The position numbers and the translations under genes are program-made. The notes under the pieces were generated by a model. It did no database searches and was not told the origin of the DNA. It was given only the letters and a program-made list of their open reading frames with translations. Positions 1 through 7,815 of a DNA stretch of 64,000 nt are shown in pieces; the stretch's first letter is position 1; every line of letters starts with the position of its first letter. This stretch comes from Granulicella arctica. Lineage in GTDB: Bacteria; Acidobacteriota; Terriglobia; Terriglobales; Acidobacteriaceae. The stretch lies in contig NZ_JAGTUT010000001.1 of assembly GCF_025685605.1 (NCBI RefSeq), positions 4,030,001 through 4,094,000 on the forward strand, read 5' to 3'.

Positions 1-2
1 AG

Positions 3-380
3 GATCGCGCGGTGTTTCTCGATCAGTTCATTCCAAAGTTCTACGGCCGTACGCTGATCCACCATACGGTCTCAGAACCGCTCATCGAGTTCACGAAGTC
101 GATGGCCCTGACGGCCTCACCCAAGGCGACGATCGATCTCGTCAAAGCGTGGAGCGGAACGGACTTCCGCAACGATCTCGCAACAATCACCATCCCTACA
201 CTGGTGATCCACGGCACCGGCGACTCGACGGTCCCGATTGATGTAGCCGGAAGGCGAGCAGCCGCGATGATCAAAGGTGCAACCCTGCTGGAGTATGACG
301 GAGAGCCTCACGGGCTGACCGCGACCGTACCCGATCGGCTCAATGCGGACCTGTTACGCTTTCTGGCTCGTCAGGGCTAA
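3..380 (+). CDS. alpha/beta hydrolase, chloroperoxidase-like (5' partial)
   Basis: C-terminal part of an alpha/beta-fold hydrolase whose beginning lies before the window; the frame is open from base 3. The visible 125 residues end with the two late catalytic elements of the family: the acid loop in HGTGDSTVP and the histidine in EPHGL. This arrangement and the cap-like FLDQF..FY segment resemble non-haem chloroperoxidase/arylesterase-type hydrolases. The nucleophile elbow is not in view, so the substrate cannot be judged. A 13-bp perfect inverted repeat begins 8 bases after the stop. The GTG at base 12 should not be read as the true start. Confidence 0.8.
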   Translation, partial: DRAVFLDQFIPKFYGRTLIHHTVSEPLIEFTKSMALTASPKATIDLVKAWSGTDFRNDLATITIPTLVIHGTGDSTVPIDVAGRRAAAMIKGATLLEYDGEPHGLTATVPDRLNADLLRFLARQG

Positions 381-388
381 GCGGAGAG

Positions 389-421
389 GGTCAGCAGATA
401 CGTCCAGGGTATCTGCTGACC
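389..421. terminator. perfect 13-bp inverted repeat after hydrolase gene
   Basis: GGTCAGCAGATAC and its exact reverse complement are separated by a 7-base loop and start 8 bases after the hydrolase stop. No T-tract follows, so it is not a classical intrinsic terminator. It could be a transcript-end hairpin or a protein site. Confidence 0.5.
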
Positions 422-965
422 GGACCGTTGGTACGCGCCACATTCTTGCTTGGTTACGCTTCTCGTCTGGCTGGGGCCGCAGGTGTTTGGGTTGCCGGGC
501 CTCTTCGAGCGCCACGTTTGATATGGATACTTTCATTGGTCAGACCCGTCTCGGTGCGATGGATCCGTTCAATCTTAAGCAGCTTCTCTGCGAGGGCGAG
601 TTGGTCCGTACTTTGATTGTGAGCAGGATCAACTGCCTCACTCAGACCGGACGTTAGCTGATTCCTAAGGTGGCCGTCACGAAATAGAGTTTGCAAGCGA
701 AGTGCTTCGGGAATGCAATTCTGCATAATACCTCCGGGCCCAAAACTTCAGAAGTAGATGTTTCTGACAAAACGTCGGGAGTGAAGCAATGCATGAATCA
801 GAAGGTCGTTCGCTATCTACTAAGTTGGACAGCATAGAGCGGCTATAAAGTTGCCGCATTTGCAGACTTTAGTTTGAACCGAAGTTATTAGCAAGATAGT
901 TTTGCTGGTAAACCAATTACCCCCAGATCTGATTATTGACGTAATCAACTATGAAATCGATTTCC
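422..965. other. non-coding stretch, nothing recognised
   Basis: About 540 bases between the hydrolase hairpin and the end of the GH20 gene. Short reading frames exist on both strands, but none has a convincing ribosome site or a protein-like composition. The part from about 660 to 965 is clearly richer in A and T than the flanking genes. No repeat, RNA gene or promoter could be identified with confidence. Confidence 0.5.
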
Positions 966-3032
966 TTACCGTGCGACAGCCGGAATGCCAAGATCAGCGG
1001 CAGCGGGAATGTTCTGACTATTGCTCCATTGACGCTGTGCAGCACGTACTTTATCGATTCTCTGCAGCCAGAGTTGAATCGTAATGTCGTACCGTTCCAG
1101 ATTGTTGCGAAGAAAGTAGGGACGGTTACTTTTTAGCCACGCGGCCTCGTAGAGATCGCGAATAAGCGAGTAACCGTTGCGCAAGTCCTGCAGCTTGCCG
1201 TTGACGGCGTTGATATTACCTAGTTCGCGTCCTACGTCCGCCCGGTCATCCTTATTCTTCGAACCTTGCAGGGCATAGGCATGCGCGTAGCTGGCGGCGA
1301 TCTCATCTGAAATCTGGAACTTGAGCCCAATCAGATCCATGCGGCGCGCACCCAGATCGAGGGCGTCGAGCGCATCCTGCTCGCGCAGGTTCGGGTTGGC
1401 ATTGCGAGCTTCAGCGACGAGGGTTATGGCACGTTCTGCATGCAGCCGGATCTCAGGGAGGAGCGACCGGATCTGCCCCGCCTCGCGTTGACCATCAAAG
1501 GACCAGGGATCGATCCAGAAGACGAGGTCGGAGCCATCGGTCTTGAGCGGAGAGTCATGCAGAAGCTGGTGAGCGACCATCAGTTCCTTCTGCGCTGCGT
1601 CGATCTTGCCCGTAGCGTCGCCGTGAAAGACCTCGCCATAGCTGGCCTGAAAGCCGGGAATGGACGCCTCGCCCTTGTGCCATGCCGCCTCAGCCCCGAA
1701 GAGGATGCCGTACCAGTTGTTGTTAGCGAGCGCCTCACCGTCGTCGTCCCAGATGGTGTTGAGCGCACCGGTTATCCCAAGCTGCTGACCCTGCGCGGTA
1801 AACTGCTGAATATTAGCAAAAGCGTTGTTCCAGTTCGGGTAGACGCGCGACCAGTTATTGATGCCGGTCCCGACCCAGGTCTCCATCCCTGCGTTGGTGA
1901 AGGGCGTGATGAAGCGGGCAAACCCTTTAGGCTGTGGGTTGTACTCCCACGAGACCGCGATGGTGGCCTGCTTGAACGAGGCGGGAAGCTGCTTGACCAG
2001 GTCAGGATCGTGCATAGCGATATCGCCCCAGAAGAGCAGCTTTCGGTGCAACGGCTGAAGGTCGGCAACGATCTTCTGCATGGTATCGAGGTAGACCTTG
2101 CCGAGGCCATCCCGATCCACCGCAGCCTTGGTCTGCCCCTTGCCCAACTCCACAGTCTCGTCCGCTCCGAGATGCAGAAACGGGCCGGGATACACGGCGG
2201 CAAGCTCGGTGAACATGTCATGGGTCAGCTTCATGGCCTCGGGCTGGCTGGGCGCGAGAACCTGTCCGTGTGGGGTCTCCGAGAGCGGAGCATACTGCTC
2301 CCAGTTCAGCAGGTAGTGAAGGTGCCCAAACGCCTCCTGCTCGGGGATGATGGTGACGTGATAGTGAGCGGCGTACGCGACGAGTTCGCGCGCCTGCGCC
2401 TGGGTGACGGTGCCACCGGGCGGCCCCATCAGGGGGTGACCGATGTACTGCATCGTGTGTTCGAAGTAGGGCGAATAGATGTTGACCTTGTAGGCGGCCA
2501 GGACACGAATCTGCTTCTTCTGAAAGTCGAGCGTGGGGACGGGGCCGCGGGAGAGGTCGTCGTCGAGGCCGCGATAGCGAAGGGCGGGCCAGTCGCGGAT
2601 GGCGGCTGTATGCAGAACCGCCTGCGAGCCGGAGCCTTCGATCAGCTGCTTGACGGTCTGCGCGCCGTAGAAGACACCTTCTGCGGTAGCAGCGGCAACC
2701 GTCAGGGTGCTTCCTGCGGCGGAGATGGTGTAGCCCTCGGGCTTCATCTCAGCGGTAAAGTTTGCCGGGGTGCGGCGGGTCAGTTCGATGGAGAAGCCGC
2801 CGGAGGTGCCAATGCCGCGCTGCTTCAGGGTGTCGGCGAGGTCGTCAGCAGCGAACTGGTCATCGGCGTCGCAGGAGGCGCAGAGGATGCGAACGCCTCG
2901 CGTGAGCGGCTGGTCGGCCTGCACGCGAACCTCGCGGGGCATAGGGATCAGCTTGAGACTTTGACCGGACATGGATGCAGCGGTGAGAACGAGAATGCCG
3001 ACGAGGGAAACACCTGAGCGATGACGAAGCAT
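966..3032 (-). CDS. exported beta-N-acetylhexosaminidase, GH20
   Basis: A 688-residue protein expected to remove terminal N-acetylhexosamine from chitin- or glycoprotein-type oligosaccharides outside the cytoplasm. Residues 1-23 form a Sec signal peptide. Residues about 25-145 fit the GH20 N-terminal alpha/beta domain (KLIPMPREV.., then YTISA..GVFYGAQTVKQL). The TIM barrel follows, with the GH20 signature HLGADE at 287-292; D291 and E292 are the expected catalytic pair for substrate-assisted hydrolysis. A helical region of about 200 residues closes the protein. No strong Shine-Dalgarno precedes the ATG. It is a single-gene unit divergent from the porin gene, which could serve uptake of the released sugars; that link is inference. 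Confidence 0.9.
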   Translation of the reverse strand: MLRHRSGVSLVGILVLTAASMSGQSLKLIPMPREVRVQADQPLTRGVRILCASCDADDQFAADDLADTLKQRGIGTSGGFSIELTRRTPANFTAEMKPEGYTISAAGSTLTVAAATAEGVFYGAQTVKQLIEGSGSQAVLHTAAIRDWPALRYRGLDDDLSRGPVPTLDFQKKQIRVLAAYKVNIYSPYFEHTMQYIGHPLMGPPGGTVTQAQARELVAYAAHYHVTIIPEQEAFGHLHYLLNWEQYAPLSETPHGQVLAPSQPEAMKLTHDMFTELAAVYPGPFLHLGADETVELGKGQTKAAVDRDGLGKVYLDTMQKIVADLQPLHRKLLFWGDIAMHDPDLVKQLPASFKQATIAVSWEYNPQPKGFARFITPFTNAGMETWVGTGINNWSRVYPNWNNAFANIQQFTAQGQQLGITGALNTIWDDDGEALANNNWYGILFGAEAAWHKGEASIPGFQASYGEVFHGDATGKIDAAQKELMVAHQLLHDSPLKTDGSDLVFWIDPWSFDGQREAGQIRSLLPEIRLHAERAITLVAEARNANPNLREQDALDALDLGARRMDLIGLKFQISDEIAASYAHAYALQGSKNKDDRADVGRELGNINAVNGKLQDLRNGYSLIRDLYEAAWLKSNRPYFLRNNLERYDITIQLWLQRIDKVRAAQRQWSNSQNIPAAADLGIPAVAR

Positions 3033-3273
3033 GATTCACGGTAAATGACAGCAGGTCAGAAAGGAATGCCGGGGACGGGACGCATCCGATGCGCCGTCGG
3101 ATTCAGTCGGCAAACCGAACTGTTAACTTCCCGTGAATCTTCTCGAAATTCGCACTCTGTTAATGGCCTCCTGCAACGATCAGTCTCAAAGAGCAAGGGA
3201 AAGCGGGCGATTCAGGCGAACTGCCTGAGCCTCGCAGGTGTGTGTCCCTTGCCTTCTTATCTTGAGAGGTTCC

Positions 3274-5136
3274 ATGACGAAGCAATTGAAGGCAGCCGTG
3301 GCAATGATGCTGATCGTAGGATCGACATCGTTCCCGGCGCAGACGACCGCAAGTGCGCCAAAGACAGCAAAGACGCATAAACGCGTCGTGAAGAAGGCAG
3401 TCGAGTCTGCAACAGAGCGCCAGATCCGAGAGCTCCGGGAGCAGATGCAGAACCAGCAGGCACAGATCGACGCATTGAAGCAGATGAACGCGGATAAGGA
3501 TGCGAAGCTCGCTTCGGCAGCACAGGACGCGCAGGCAGCAAATACAGCAGCCGCGACGGCCACGGCCCAGGTACAGAGTGTTAGCTCGAGCGTCCAGGCA
3601 AACAGCGACCAGGTAACGGCGCTCAACTCCACCGTCAGCGATCTGAAGGCTTCGAACTCCGGCCTGGCACAGACCATCAGCGACACCAAGAAGGATCTCA
3701 CCGACAAGATCGAATCGCCGCTTGCCCTGCACTACAAGGGTGTGACGATTACACCAGTTGCCTTCTTCGCCCTCGAAAGCGTCTTCCGCACACGTTCGAT
3801 GAACTCGGACATCAACACGCCGTTCAACGCCACACCGTACCAGGGTGCAGGCGAGGCGCACACGAGCGAGTTCAACTTCTCCGGTCGTCAGAGCCGCATC
3901 GGCGCCCTGTTCACAGGCAATGCCGGTGCATTCCGGTTGAACGGCTACGTCGAAGCTGACTTCCTGTCGGCTGGTGCCTCGAGCAACGAGAACCAGAGCA
4001 ACAGCTACACGCTGCGTCAGCGCCAGATCTTCGGTCAGGCCGCGACAGAAAAGGGCTTCACAGTCACCGGCGGTCAGATGTGGTCGCTCGTAACGGAGAC
4101 CAAGGTCGGCACGGACAACCGTACGGAGAATCTGCCGATGACGGTCGATCCTCAGTACCATGTCGGTTTCAGCTGGGCTCGTCAGCCAGCACTCCGCCTC
4201 CAGCAGAAGATCGGTGGCCTGACGGCTGCTGTCTCCCTCGAAGAGGCGCAGACGATCTACTCTGCTTCCAACCAGAACGCCAACTTCTTCCTCGGTGGCG
4301 GCGGCGCGGGCGGCGGTCTTCTCAATCTCACGGCGAACTATACGAACGATATCGCTCCTGATGTCATCGTGAAGTTTGCTTACGACACGAAGCGTTATGG
4401 CCACTACGAAGTCGGCGGCCTGACGCGCTTCTTCCGCGATCGTTACTACCCGAACCAGACGCTGACGGTTCCGTCGGCAGCTGGTGGGTTGAACGACACA
4501 AAGGTTGGCGGCGGCTTCATCGCAAACGCCCGCTTCCCGGTAACGAAGTATGCAGATATCGGCATCCACACGCTCGGCGGTACAGGCGTCGGTCGCTACG
4601 GTACCTCGACGCTGCCTGACGTAACCGTCCACCCGGATGGCACGCTGGCTCCAATCAAGGCATACCAGGGACTCTTCTCGGTCGAGCTACATCCCATGAA
4701 GAAGCTTGATGTCTTCGGTTACGCCGGTGGTGAGTATGCACAGCGCACGGTATACCTCAGCACGGTTGGCGCAGATGCCGGCAAGCTGGTCGGCTACGCT
4801 CCTCTCTCCGGTTCGAACGCTGGTTGCAACACGGAGACCCTGCCGACGAGCACAGGCAACGGTCTCGCCGGCGCGGCTCCCTACAACCCGGGAACTCCGG
4901 CTAACTGCGCAGGCGTAACGCGCGCAGTGATCGCTGGAACCGCCGGATTCACCTACCGGGTCTACAGCAGCCCACGCTACGGCCGCCTGCAGTACCAGGG
5001 CGTCTACACCTACCTGACGCGTGAGGCATGGTCTGGTTTGACGAGCGGAACCTTCGGCTCGGCAACCGCAACCTACGGCTCACCAAAGGCCACCAACAAC
5101 ATGATCTTTACCGGCATGCGTTACTACATCCCGTAA
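3274..5136 (+). CDS. outer-membrane porin with N-terminal coiled coil
   Basis: A 620-residue protein that probably forms a trimeric beta-barrel channel. Residues 1 to about 25 are a signal peptide. Residues about 45-140 are a long coiled coil (REQMQNQQAQIDALKQ and Ser/Ala-rich heptads). From about 150 there are alternating aromatic/polar strands typical of a DcaP-like porin, ending in the aromatic MRYYIP that suits recognition by the barrel assembly machinery. I chose the ATG at 3274 because GAGAGG lies 5 bases upstream and the signal peptide begins there. A hairpin with a T-run follows the stop. Substrate is unknown; the next gene (uxaC) hints at uronates, which is weak inference. Confidence 0.8.
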   Translation: MTKQLKAAVAMMLIVGSTSFPAQTTASAPKTAKTHKRVVKKAVESATERQIRELREQMQNQQAQIDALKQMNADKDAKLASAAQDAQAANTAAATATAQVQSVSSSVQANSDQVTALNSTVSDLKASNSGLAQTISDTKKDLTDKIESPLALHYKGVTITPVAFFALESVFRTRSMNSDINTPFNATPYQGAGEAHTSEFNFSGRQSRIGALFTGNAGAFRLNGYVEADFLSAGASSNENQSNSYTLRQRQIFGQAATEKGFTVTGGQMWSLVTETKVGTDNRTENLPMTVDPQYHVGFSWARQPALRLQQKIGGLTAAVSLEEAQTIYSASNQNANFFLGGGGAGGGLLNLTANYTNDIAPDVIVKFAYDTKRYGHYEVGGLTRFFRDRYYPNQTLTVPSAAGGLNDTKVGGGFIANARFPVTKYADIGIHTLGGTGVGRYGTSTLPDVTVHPDGTLAPIKAYQGLFSVELHPMKKLDVFGYAGGEYAQRTVYLSTVGADAGKLVGYAPLSGSNAGCNTETLPTSTGNGLAGAAPYNPGTPANCAGVTRAVIAGTAGFTYRVYSSPRYGRLQYQGVYTYLTREAWSGLTSGTFGSATATYGSPKATNNMIFTGMRYYIP

Positions 5137-5155
5137 ACAGATCCTGCTTGACCAG

Positions 5156-5185
5156 AGGGGCATCCATCACGGGTGCCCCTTTTCC
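5156..5185 (+). terminator. intrinsic terminator of the porin gene
   Basis: Stem AGGGGCA/TGCCCCT with an 11-base loop, followed directly by a T-run, begins 20 bases after the porin stop codon. It separates the porin from uxaC. Confidence 0.8.
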
Positions 5186-5188
5186 TTG

Positions 5189-5202
5189 TCCTGCACGCAG
5201 GA
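5189..5202. promoter_or_regulatory. palindrome upstream of uxaC
   Basis: TCCTGCACGCAGGA is a 14-bp palindrome (6-bp arms) about 60 bases before the uxaC start. It could be an operator for a uronate regulator. No regulator gene is adjacent, so the assignment is speculative. Confidence 0.25.
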
Positions 5203-5260
5203 TGAGGCCACTTTGGTAGGCTGCTTGGGACAGTATTTGTAGATATCAAGGTGAGTGAGA

Positions 5261-6658
5261 ATGTTAGACAGTAATCGGCTTTTTCCTGCAGAGGGTGCGG
5301 CTCGCGCAGTCGCGGTCAAGCTTTACGACGTAGTCCGGGATCTCCCGATCATCAGTCCGCATGGACACACCGACGCGCGATGGTTCGCCGAAAATCAGCC
5401 CTTCAGCAATCCCGCAGCGCTCTTCATCCAGCCCGATCACTACATCTTTCGGATGCTGTACTCGCAGGGCATCTCGCTTCAGTCGCTGGGGATTCCAGAC
5501 GCAGCAGGGAACTATGACGCCGACCCACGCGAGATCTGGCGCATCGTCGCAAAGAACTACTTTCTCTTCCGAGGCACCCCAACGCGGCTCTGGCTGGACT
5601 ACGTCTTCCAGTACCTCTTCGGCCTGACCGAGCGACTCGGACCCGACAACGCCGACGAGTACTATGACCTCATCGACCGCCGCCTGAAGACGCCGGAGTT
5701 TCTGCCTCGCTCCTTATACGATCAGTTCCGCATCGAGGTGCTCGCCACCACGGACTCGCCCCTCGACACGCTGGCCGCTCATAGCGCGATCCGCGATTCA
5801 GGATGGGCCGGACGGGTCATCCCCACGTTCCGGCCGGATGCCGTAATTGATATCGAGTTTGCGGGCTTCAAGGAAAATTTAAAAAAGCTCGGCGAGATCG
5901 CAGACGAGGATGTCTCCAGTTGGCAGGGTTACCTCAGCGCGTTGCGGACGAGACGCGCTTTCTTTCGAAGCCTCGGCGCCACAGCCACAGACCACGGGCA
6001 TCTGACGGCGCGCACCGCCGATCTAAGCCTGCGCGAGGCAGAAGATCTCTACGCAAAGATCTACAGCGGCACAGCAGACGCAGCAGATGCAGAGCTGTTC
6101 CAGGCGCAGATGCTCACCGAGATGGCTGGCATGAGCGTCGAGGATGGGATGACGATGCAGCTTCATCCCGGCTCCGTGCGCAACCATAATAAGGCGCTCT
6201 ACGAGCAGTTCGGACGAGACAAGGGCGCAGACATTCCAGCGCCCACCGAATATGTACGCGGGCTGCGGCCATTGCTCAACAAATTCGGCAATGACTCACG
6301 CCTCACGTTCATCCTCTTCACATTGGATGAGACCGTCTACTCGCGCGAACTCGCGCCGCTCGCCGGTCATTATCCCGCGCTGAGGTTAGGGCCACCTTGG
6401 TGGTTTCAGGATTCTCCAGAAGGCATGATGCGCTTCCGCGAGCAGGCAACGGAGACAGCCGGTTTTTACAACACAGTCGGCTTCAACGACGACACCCGGG
6501 CCTTCCTGTCGATCCCCGCCCGGCACGATGTAGCCCGGCGCATCGACTGCGCGTTCCTCGGAAGACTCGTCGCCGAGCATCGCCTCGATGAGGACGAGGC
6601 CTTCCAGGTCGTACAGGATCTCACCGTCAACCTCGTGCGCAAGGCCTACAAGCTTTAG
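5261..6658 (+). CDS. uxaC: glucuronate (uronate) isomerase
   Basis: A 465-residue cytoplasmic enzyme that interconverts D-glucuronate and D-fructuronate (or galacturonate and tagaturonate), the first step of hexuronate catabolism. The N-terminal LPIISPHGHTDARWF motif carries the metal-binding histidines of the amidohydrolase-like family, and DHYIFRMLYSQGI is highly typical of UxaC. Length matches the family. I chose the ATG at 5261 because AAGGTGAG lies 5 bases before it; a GTG two codons earlier is possible. No other hexuronate genes lie nearby, so the rest of the pathway must be elsewhere. The stop overlaps the convergent gene end by 4 bases. Confidence 0.95.
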   Translation: MLDSNRLFPAEGAARAVAVKLYDVVRDLPIISPHGHTDARWFAENQPFSNPAALFIQPDHYIFRMLYSQGISLQSLGIPDAAGNYDADPREIWRIVAKNYFLFRGTPTRLWLDYVFQYLFGLTERLGPDNADEYYDLIDRRLKTPEFLPRSLYDQFRIEVLATTDSPLDTLAAHSAIRDSGWAGRVIPTFRPDAVIDIEFAGFKENLKKLGEIADEDVSSWQGYLSALRTRRAFFRSLGATATDHGHLTARTADLSLREAEDLYAKIYSGTADAADAELFQAQMLTEMAGMSVEDGMTMQLHPGSVRNHNKALYEQFGRDKGADIPAPTEYVRGLRPLLNKFGNDSRLTFILFTLDETVYSRELAPLAGHYPALRLGPPWWFQDSPEGMMRFREQATETAGFYNTVGFNDDTRAFLSIPARHDVARRIDCAFLGRLVAEHRLDEDEAFQVVQDLTVNLVRKAYKL

Positions 6659-7797
6659 CGCGGAGTCTCCTGCGTAATGATGTGCAGATCGACATGGGGA
6701 GCTTCCGAGGTAAAGCGCTGGATCGCCAGAAAGTAGAGATACTTTTTCAGCCCGGTCAGAGCCGAGCGTCCGAAGAAGACCTGCGTCAAACGGTGCTCCA
6801 GCGCAAACGCCGCAGCAGCAGACGCAACGCTGCTGCCTTTGAGGCTGACGACCTTGGCGCCCAGGTTGGTAGCGAACTTGATATTCGTATCGAGCGTGCG
6901 CCTGCAATCTGCGGAGTCATCCTTGGCGCTCTCGACGTGTAAAACATAAAACTCCGCATTGAGAGCCTGCGAGAGGCGCGCCCCGCGAGCGATCAGGTCC
7001 CGAGAAGCAGGATTGGCGCTGATGCACACCCCGACCTTCTCGGCGACGGTCCAGTGCGAGCCGAGGTGCTTGCGCTTCACATAATCTTCTAGCGTCTGGT
7101 CGACAGCCCGCGTGACCCGCTGCAAAGCCATCTCGCGAAGCGCAATGAGATTGCCCCGCCGAAAGAAATTCGAAAGAGATCGTTCCACCCGCTCCGACGG
7201 ATAGATATCTCCGCGCCGCATGCGGGTCACCAGCGCTTCCGGCGTAAGGTCGCTGATGACAATCTCGTCGGCCCGATCCAGCACCCAGTCGGGCACCGTC
7301 TCGCGAACCGTGATGCCGGTAAGGCTCTGCACTCGCGGCGTAAGGCTCTCGATGTGCTGGATGTTGATCGTCGAAAGCACATCGATCCCCGCATCGAGAA
7401 GCAGAAAAACGTCATCGTAGCGCTTGGGCGTACGGCTGCCCTCAATGTTTGTGTGAGCAAGTTCGTCGATCAGGGCGACGACCGGCCTGCGCTCAAGAAT
7501 CGCCTCAACATCCATCTCCTGGAACAGCGTCCCCTTATAGTCAATGCTCTTCTGCGGAACCAGTTCCAGCTTCTGTGCGAGTTCGGCAGTCCCGGCGCGG
7601 CCATGCGTCTCCACGGTGCCGATGACGACATCCTCCCCTCGGCCCTTGCGCCGGATACCTTCACTCAGCATGCTGAAGGTCTTTCCGACGCCCGGCGCAT
7701 ACCCCAGGAAGATCTTCAGGCGACCTCGCGGCACGTCCGGTTCACTCGCCGCAAGCCAGTCCTCGGGAGACTTTCTCGGGATGGTCGGCGTCGACAT
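6655..7797 (-). CDS. kdpD: KdpD N-terminal sensor protein (KdpD domain plus USP), stand-alone
   Basis: A 380-residue soluble protein equal to the cytoplasmic N-terminal half of the K+ sensor kinase KdpD. Walker A is GYAPGVGKT at about 32-40, followed by the KdpD-typical VVALIDELAHTN at about 106-117 and GSRTPKRYDDV. A universal-stress-protein domain covers about 245-375 (VGVCISANPASRDLIARGARLS). It stops where the DUF4118 membrane domain of full-length KdpD would begin. That missing half is the next gene, on the opposite strand. AAGGAG at 7810-7815 (read on the minus strand) serves the ATG. No kdpFABC or kdpE is in the window, so a role in K+ homeostasis is inferred from family only. Confidence 0.88.
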   Translation of the reverse strand: MSTPTIPRKSPEDWLAASEPDVPRGRLKIFLGYAPGVGKTFSMLSEGIRRKGRGEDVVIGTVETHGRAGTAELAQKLELVPQKSIDYKGTLFQEMDVEAILERRPVVALIDELAHTNIEGSRTPKRYDDVFLLLDAGIDVLSTINIQHIESLTPRVQSLTGITVRETVPDWVLDRADEIVISDLTPEALVTRMRRGDIYPSERVERSLSNFFRRGNLIALREMALQRVTRAVDQTLEDYVKRKHLGSHWTVAEKVGVCISANPASRDLIARGARLSQALNAEFYVLHVESAKDDSADCRRTLDTNIKFATNLGAKVVSLKGSSVASAAAAFALEHRLTQVFFGRSALTGLKKYLYFLAIQRFTSEAPHVDLHIITQETPR

Positions 7798-7802
7798 GAT
7801 CG

Positions 7803-7808
7803 TAGAAT
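7803..7808 (+). promoter_or_regulatory. TAGAAT -10-like box for the histidine kinase
   Basis: TAGAAT ends 7 bases before the GTG at 7816, and no Shine-Dalgarno precedes that codon on the plus strand. It lies in the 18-bp spacer that also holds the minus-strand ribosome site of the sensor half. No good -35 is visible. Confidence 0.4.
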
Positions 7809-7815
7809 TCTCCTT

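Noticed and set aside
902..1136. Short plus-strand frames near the GH20 end
   Set aside because: No ribosome site, mostly antisense to GH20, no protein-like pattern.
1440..3017. 525-codon plus-strand open frame
   Set aside because: Lies wholly antisense to the GH20 gene, whose motifs are clear. It is a by-product of high-GC third positions.
3160..4632. 490-codon minus-strand open frame
   Set aside because: Antisense to the porin gene, with an Arg/Cys-rich composition unlike a real protein.
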